In this document: positions 61,183 to 64,000 of the stretch, in pieces
Layout of the letters: every line of letters starts with the position of its first letter
Numbering within the stretch: position 1 is the first letter of the stretch
Source of the DNA: Hymenobacter mellowenesis
GTDB lineage: Bacteria > Bacteroidota > Bacteroidia > Cytophagales > Hymenobacteraceae
Assembly: GCF_030581005.1 (NCBI RefSeq)
Contig: NZ_JAUQSX010000002.1
Coordinates: forward strand, 1 to 64,000
Length of the DNA: 64,000 nt
Direction: 5' to 3'
Made by a program: the position numbers and the translations under genes
Notes under the pieces: generated by a model
The model's input: the letters and a program-made list of their open reading frames with translations, nothing else
Told to the model about the DNA's origin: nothing
The model's database searches: none

Positions 61183-62808
61183 TTGCAACCCAAACTTATC
61201 CTGCTTTTTCTGCTGCTGGTGCTGGCCTTTGGGGCCCGGGCGCAGCCCGTGGATGGCAGCCTGCCGCGGCTGGTGAAAACCGGCCCGAGCACCCAATTAT
61301 TGGTCGATGGCAAGCCCTACTTCGTGCTGGGCGGCGAGCTGGGTAATTCCGCCGCCTCCAGCACGGCGTACATGCAGCCCGTGTGGCCGAAACTCAAGGC
61401 GCTGCACCTGAACACGGTGATTGCGCCGGTGTATTGGGAGCTGATGGAGCCGCAGGAAGGCAAGTTTGATTTTACGTTGGTGGACGACCTGCTGCGCGAC
61501 GCCCGCCGGCACCAGATGAAACTGGTGCTGCTCTGGTTCGGCAGCTGGAAAAACAGCATGTCGTGCTACGCCCCGGCCTGGGTCAAAACAGACCTTAAAC
61601 GCTTCCCCCGCGTGGAAGACGACAAGGGCGTGCCGCAGGAAATCATGACGCCCTTCGAGCCCCGCAACCTGGAGGCCGATAAAAAAGCCTTCGTGCAGCT
61701 CCTGCAGCACCTGCGGGCCGCCGATGGGCAGCAGCACACCGTCGTCACGGTGCAGGTCGAGAATGAAATCGGCATGCTGCCCACCGCCCGCAGCTACGAC
61801 GCCCGCGCCAACGCGGCGTTCAAGCAGCCCGTGCCGGCCCCGCTGCTCACGTATTTGCAGCGCGAAAAAAAGTCCCTGAAGCCCGAGTTTGCGGCCATCT
61901 GGCAGCGCCAGGGTGCCAAAACCAAGGGCACCTGGGAAGACGTTTTCGGCAAGGGCCTGGCCACCGACGAGATTTTTATGGCCTGGCACTTTGCCGCCTA
62001 CACCAACGCCATCGCCGCCGCCGGCAAAGCCGCCTACCCGCTGCCCATGTACGTCAACGCCGCCCTCAACCGGCCGGGCTGGCTGCCGGGCCGCTACCCC
62101 AGCGCCGGGCCGCTGCCGCACGTCATGGACGTGTGGCTGGCCGCGTCGCCGGCCATCGACATCCTGGCCCCCGACTTCTACAACCCGGACTTCAAGCACT
62201 GGTGCGACCTCTATACCCGCGGCGGCAACCCGCTGTTCATCCCCGAAATCCGTTTTGAGGACGGCGTGGCGGCGAAGGCGTTTTACGCCTTCGGGCACTA
62301 CAACTGCCTGGCTTTTTCGCCCTTTGCCATCGAGGGCAGCGACACGCTGAAAGGCGCGCCCATCGGCAAAGCCTACGAGCTGCTGCAGCAAATGAGCCCA
62401 CTGCTGGGCCGGCATCAGCCGAAAGGCCAGGTACAGGGTTTCCTGCTGCAAAAGGACTCGGCGGCCAGCGTCTTCACCCTGGGCGACTACCGCTTCACGG
62501 CCCGGCACGAGTACACGCTGGGCTGGTCGCTGGGCGCGAAAAAGCCCGATTGGACGCCCGGCGGCGGCCTGGTGGTGGCCGTGGCGCCCGACGAGTTCTA
62601 CGTGGTGGGCACCGGCCTGGTCCTCACCGCCGAGCCCACGGCCGCGGGCAAGCGCGCCGGCTACCTGAGCGTGGACGAAGGCGTTTTTGAAGGTGGAAAG
62701 TGGGTGCCCGGCCGCCGCATGAACGGCGACCAGGACCACCAGGGCCGCCACGTGCGCGTGCCCGGCGACGAGTACAGCATCCAGCACGTCAAACTTTACA
62801 CTTACTAA
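61183..62808 (+). CDS. GH35-type beta-galactosidase-like glycosidase (DUF5597 family)
   Basis: 541 residues, TTG start directly before a signal peptide (PKLILLFLLLVLAFGARAQ). Barrel signatures: PYFVLGGELGNSAASSTAYM, TVIAPVYWELMEPQEGKFDF, LVLLWFGSWKNSMSCYAPAWVK, and VTVQVENEIGML with the acid/base Glu-x-Glu region. A second catalytic Glu is likely in PLFIPEIRFEDG. The C-terminal half matches DUF5597. Members act on galactosides or related pyranosides; in a xylan locus it may act on side-chain sugars. Its role here is inferred from context. Confidence 0.88.
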   Translation: MQPKLILLFLLLVLAFGARAQPVDGSLPRLVKTGPSTQLLVDGKPYFVLGGELGNSAASSTAYMQPVWPKLKALHLNTVIAPVYWELMEPQEGKFDFTLVDDLLRDARRHQMKLVLLWFGSWKNSMSCYAPAWVKTDLKRFPRVEDDKGVPQEIMTPFEPRNLEADKKAFVQLLQHLRAADGQQHTVVTVQVENEIGMLPTARSYDARANAAFKQPVPAPLLTYLQREKKSLKPEFAAIWQRQGAKTKGTWEDVFGKGLATDEIFMAWHFAAYTNAIAAAGKAAYPLPMYVNAALNRPGWLPGRYPSAGPLPHVMDVWLAASPAIDILAPDFYNPDFKHWCDLYTRGGNPLFIPEIRFEDGVAAKAFYAFGHYNCLAFSPFAIEGSDTLKGAPIGKAYELLQQMSPLLGRHQPKGQVQGFLLQKDSAASVFTLGDYRFTARHEYTLGWSLGAKKPDWTPGGGLVVAVAPDEFYVVGTGLVLTAEPTAAGKRAGYLSVDEGVFEGGKWVPGRRMNGDQDHQGRHVRVPGDEYSIQHVKLYTY

Positions 62809-62813
62809 TTATC

Positions 62814-62913
62814 AACGTCATGCCGAGCGCAGCCGAGGCATCTCGCGTGCTTCGTTGAACCAATTGATTTACTGAAACGAGCGAGATGCCCCGGCTACGC
62901 TCGGCATGACGTT
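62814..62913. repeat. R1 palindromic repeat
   Basis: Arms AACGTCATGCCGAGCGCAGC and right arm ending CGGCATGACGTT. It starts five bases after the glycosidase stop. Confidence 0.93.
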
Positions 62914-62940
62914 CTGACTACTTCCCCTGCTTCCTTTCTG

Positions 62941-64000
62941 ATGCGACGCTCACTTTCCCATCTGCTTCAATCAGCCGCTGTGCCGCTGGCCTTGTCCGCC
63001 GGTCTGCTGACGCTGGCCCCGGCCAGAGCCCAGGTGCGCCTGCCGCGCCTGGTGAGCAACGGCATGGTGCTGCAGCGCGATGCCGACGTGCGCATCTGGG
63101 GTTGGGCCCAGCCCGGCGAGGCTGTGGCGGTGAGCTTCCTGGGCAAAACTTACCGCGCCACCACCGGCCCCGACGGCCAGTGGCGCGTGCAGCTGCCGCA
63201 CCTGAAGCCGGGCGGGCCGTTTGAGATGAGCATCAAGGCCAGCAACCAGCTCACGGTGAAGGATATTCTGGTGGGCGACGTGTGGCTGTGCTCGGGCCAG
63301 TCGAACATGGAAACGCCCATGAGCCGGCTGCGCGACAAGTACCCCGACGTCATTGCCCAGGCTGCCAACCCGCGCATCCGGCAATACGAAGTGCCCATGA
63401 GCTACGCCTTCACCAAGCCCAGGGCCGACGTGACCGGCGGCAGCTGGATTGCGGCCGACCCGCAAACCGTGCTGAAGTTCTCGGGCGTGGCCTACTTCTT
63501 TGCCCGGGAAATCAACGCCAAATACCAGGTGCCGGTGGGCATCATAAAGGACGCCGTCGGCGGCTCGCCAGCCGAAGCCTGGCTGAGCGCCGACGCGCTG
63601 AAGCAGTTTCCGAAATACGAGCAGCAGGCGGCGCCCTACCGCGACAGCGCCGCTGTGGCCGGCATCAAGCAGAAGGAGCAGGCTGCCATCGGCAGCTGGT
63701 ACCGCCAGCTGCACCAGGCTGACCAGGGCGAGGCCCCGGGCCAGACGCCCTGGTACGCGCCTACCTACGCCGCTACGGGCTGGAAAACCATGTTGGTGCC
63801 CGGCTACTGGGCCGATGGCGAGCTGGGCTTGGTGAATGGCGTGGTGTGGTTTCGTAAGGAAGTGGAAGTGCCGGCTGGTATGACGAGCAAGCCCGCCCGC
63901 CTAGAGCTGGGCACGCTGGTCGATGCCGACTCGACTTACATCAACGGCAAGCTGGTGGGCACCACGGGCTACCAGTACCCGCCCCGCAAGTACGATTTCG
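62941..64000 (+). CDS. Sialate O-acetylesterase-type carbohydrate esterase (3' truncated by window)
   Basis: 353 residues are visible and the frame is still open at the edge. Signal peptide ending LAPARAQ, then LPRLVSNGMVLQRDADVRIWGWA (beta domain), the SGNH nucleophile in VWLCSGQSNMETPM, and PVGIIKDAVGGSPAEAWL. Near the end a jelly-roll begins with VWFRKEVEVP and DADSTYINGKLVG. Family members remove acetyl groups from sugars; next to a GH67 gene, deacetylation of glucuronoxylan is likely. Last visible gene of the locus. Confidence 0.93.
   Translation, partial: MRRSLSHLLQSAAVPLALSAGLLTLAPARAQVRLPRLVSNGMVLQRDADVRIWGWAQPGEAVAVSFLGKTYRATTGPDGQWRVQLPHLKPGGPFEMSIKASNQLTVKDILVGDVWLCSGQSNMETPMSRLRDKYPDVIAQAANPRIRQYEVPMSYAFTKPRADVTGGSWIAADPQTVLKFSGVAYFFAREINAKYQVPVGIIKDAVGGSPAEAWLSADALKQFPKYEQQAAPYRDSAAVAGIKQKEQAAIGSWYRQLHQADQGEAPGQTPWYAPTYAATGWKTMLVPGYWADGELGLVNGVVWFRKEVEVPAGMTSKPARLELGTLVDADSTYINGKLVGTTGYQYPPRKYDF

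Overview
The window comes from a GC-rich member of the Bacteroidota, most likely Hymenobacter or a close Cytophagales relative. The taxonomic inference rests on a SusC/SusD pair, TAnnTTTG promoter -7 elements, near absence of Shine-Dalgarno sequences, and abundant intergenic palindromes. All family names here are from reading the translated sequence and recalled family signatures; no database search was run.

Layout. 0.2-4.4 kb: a leftward BLUF blue-light sensor with two small STAS-like proteins, then several small conserved proteins, some apparently near-leaderless. 4.5-8.8 kb: an O-acetylation unit of two SGNH proteins and one MBOAT acyltransferase. 8.8-10.2 kb: an SMR transporter and a sterol-desaturase-type membrane oxygenase. 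10.3-17.8 kb: a leftward seven-gene sugar cluster (NeuB-type synthase, SDR, class III aminotransferase, split transketolase, SpsF-type cytidylyltransferase, glycosyltransferase), probably making an activated acidic sugar for a surface glycan. 18.2-20 kb: another STAS-like protein, an sce7726 protein and an atypical tRNA with its own promoter and terminator. 20-31 kb: DNA polymerase IV, periplasmic protease Prc, an unusual HAD protein, a CocE-type hydrolase and an AsmA-like protein. 31-42 kb: signalling genes, with a PAS histidine kinase, two tandem hybrid kinases and a sigma-54-type response regulator. 42.0-43.4 kb: an isolated AT-rich gene joining CBS, HEPN-like and two further small domains. 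43.4-49.7 kb: an envelope module (two coiled-coil proteins, one PspA-like; an OmpA-tailed solute-binding protein; permease; ATPase) interrupted by a REP/RAYT unit. 50-64 kb: a glucuronoxylan utilisation locus with a LacI-type regulator, mannonate dehydratase, GH67 alpha-glucuronidase, SDR, SusC/SusD, a GH35/DUF5597-type glycosidase and a sialate-O-acetylesterase-type esterase cut by the window edge.

Three families of palindromic repeats run through the window. R1 (about 95-120 bp, twelve copies or remnants), R2 (REP-type, four copies, one pair flanking its RAYT transposase) and R3 (three copies) sit between genes, often touching stop codons or lying a few bases before start codons. Six consecutive gaps around the sugar genes each hold one.

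The leading candidates for undescribed biology are the AT-rich CBS-HEPN fusion (possibly a nucleotide-gated defence RNase), the split-transketolase acidic-sugar pathway, the PspA/OmpA/ABC module, and the leucine-like tRNA with a non-leucine anticodon.
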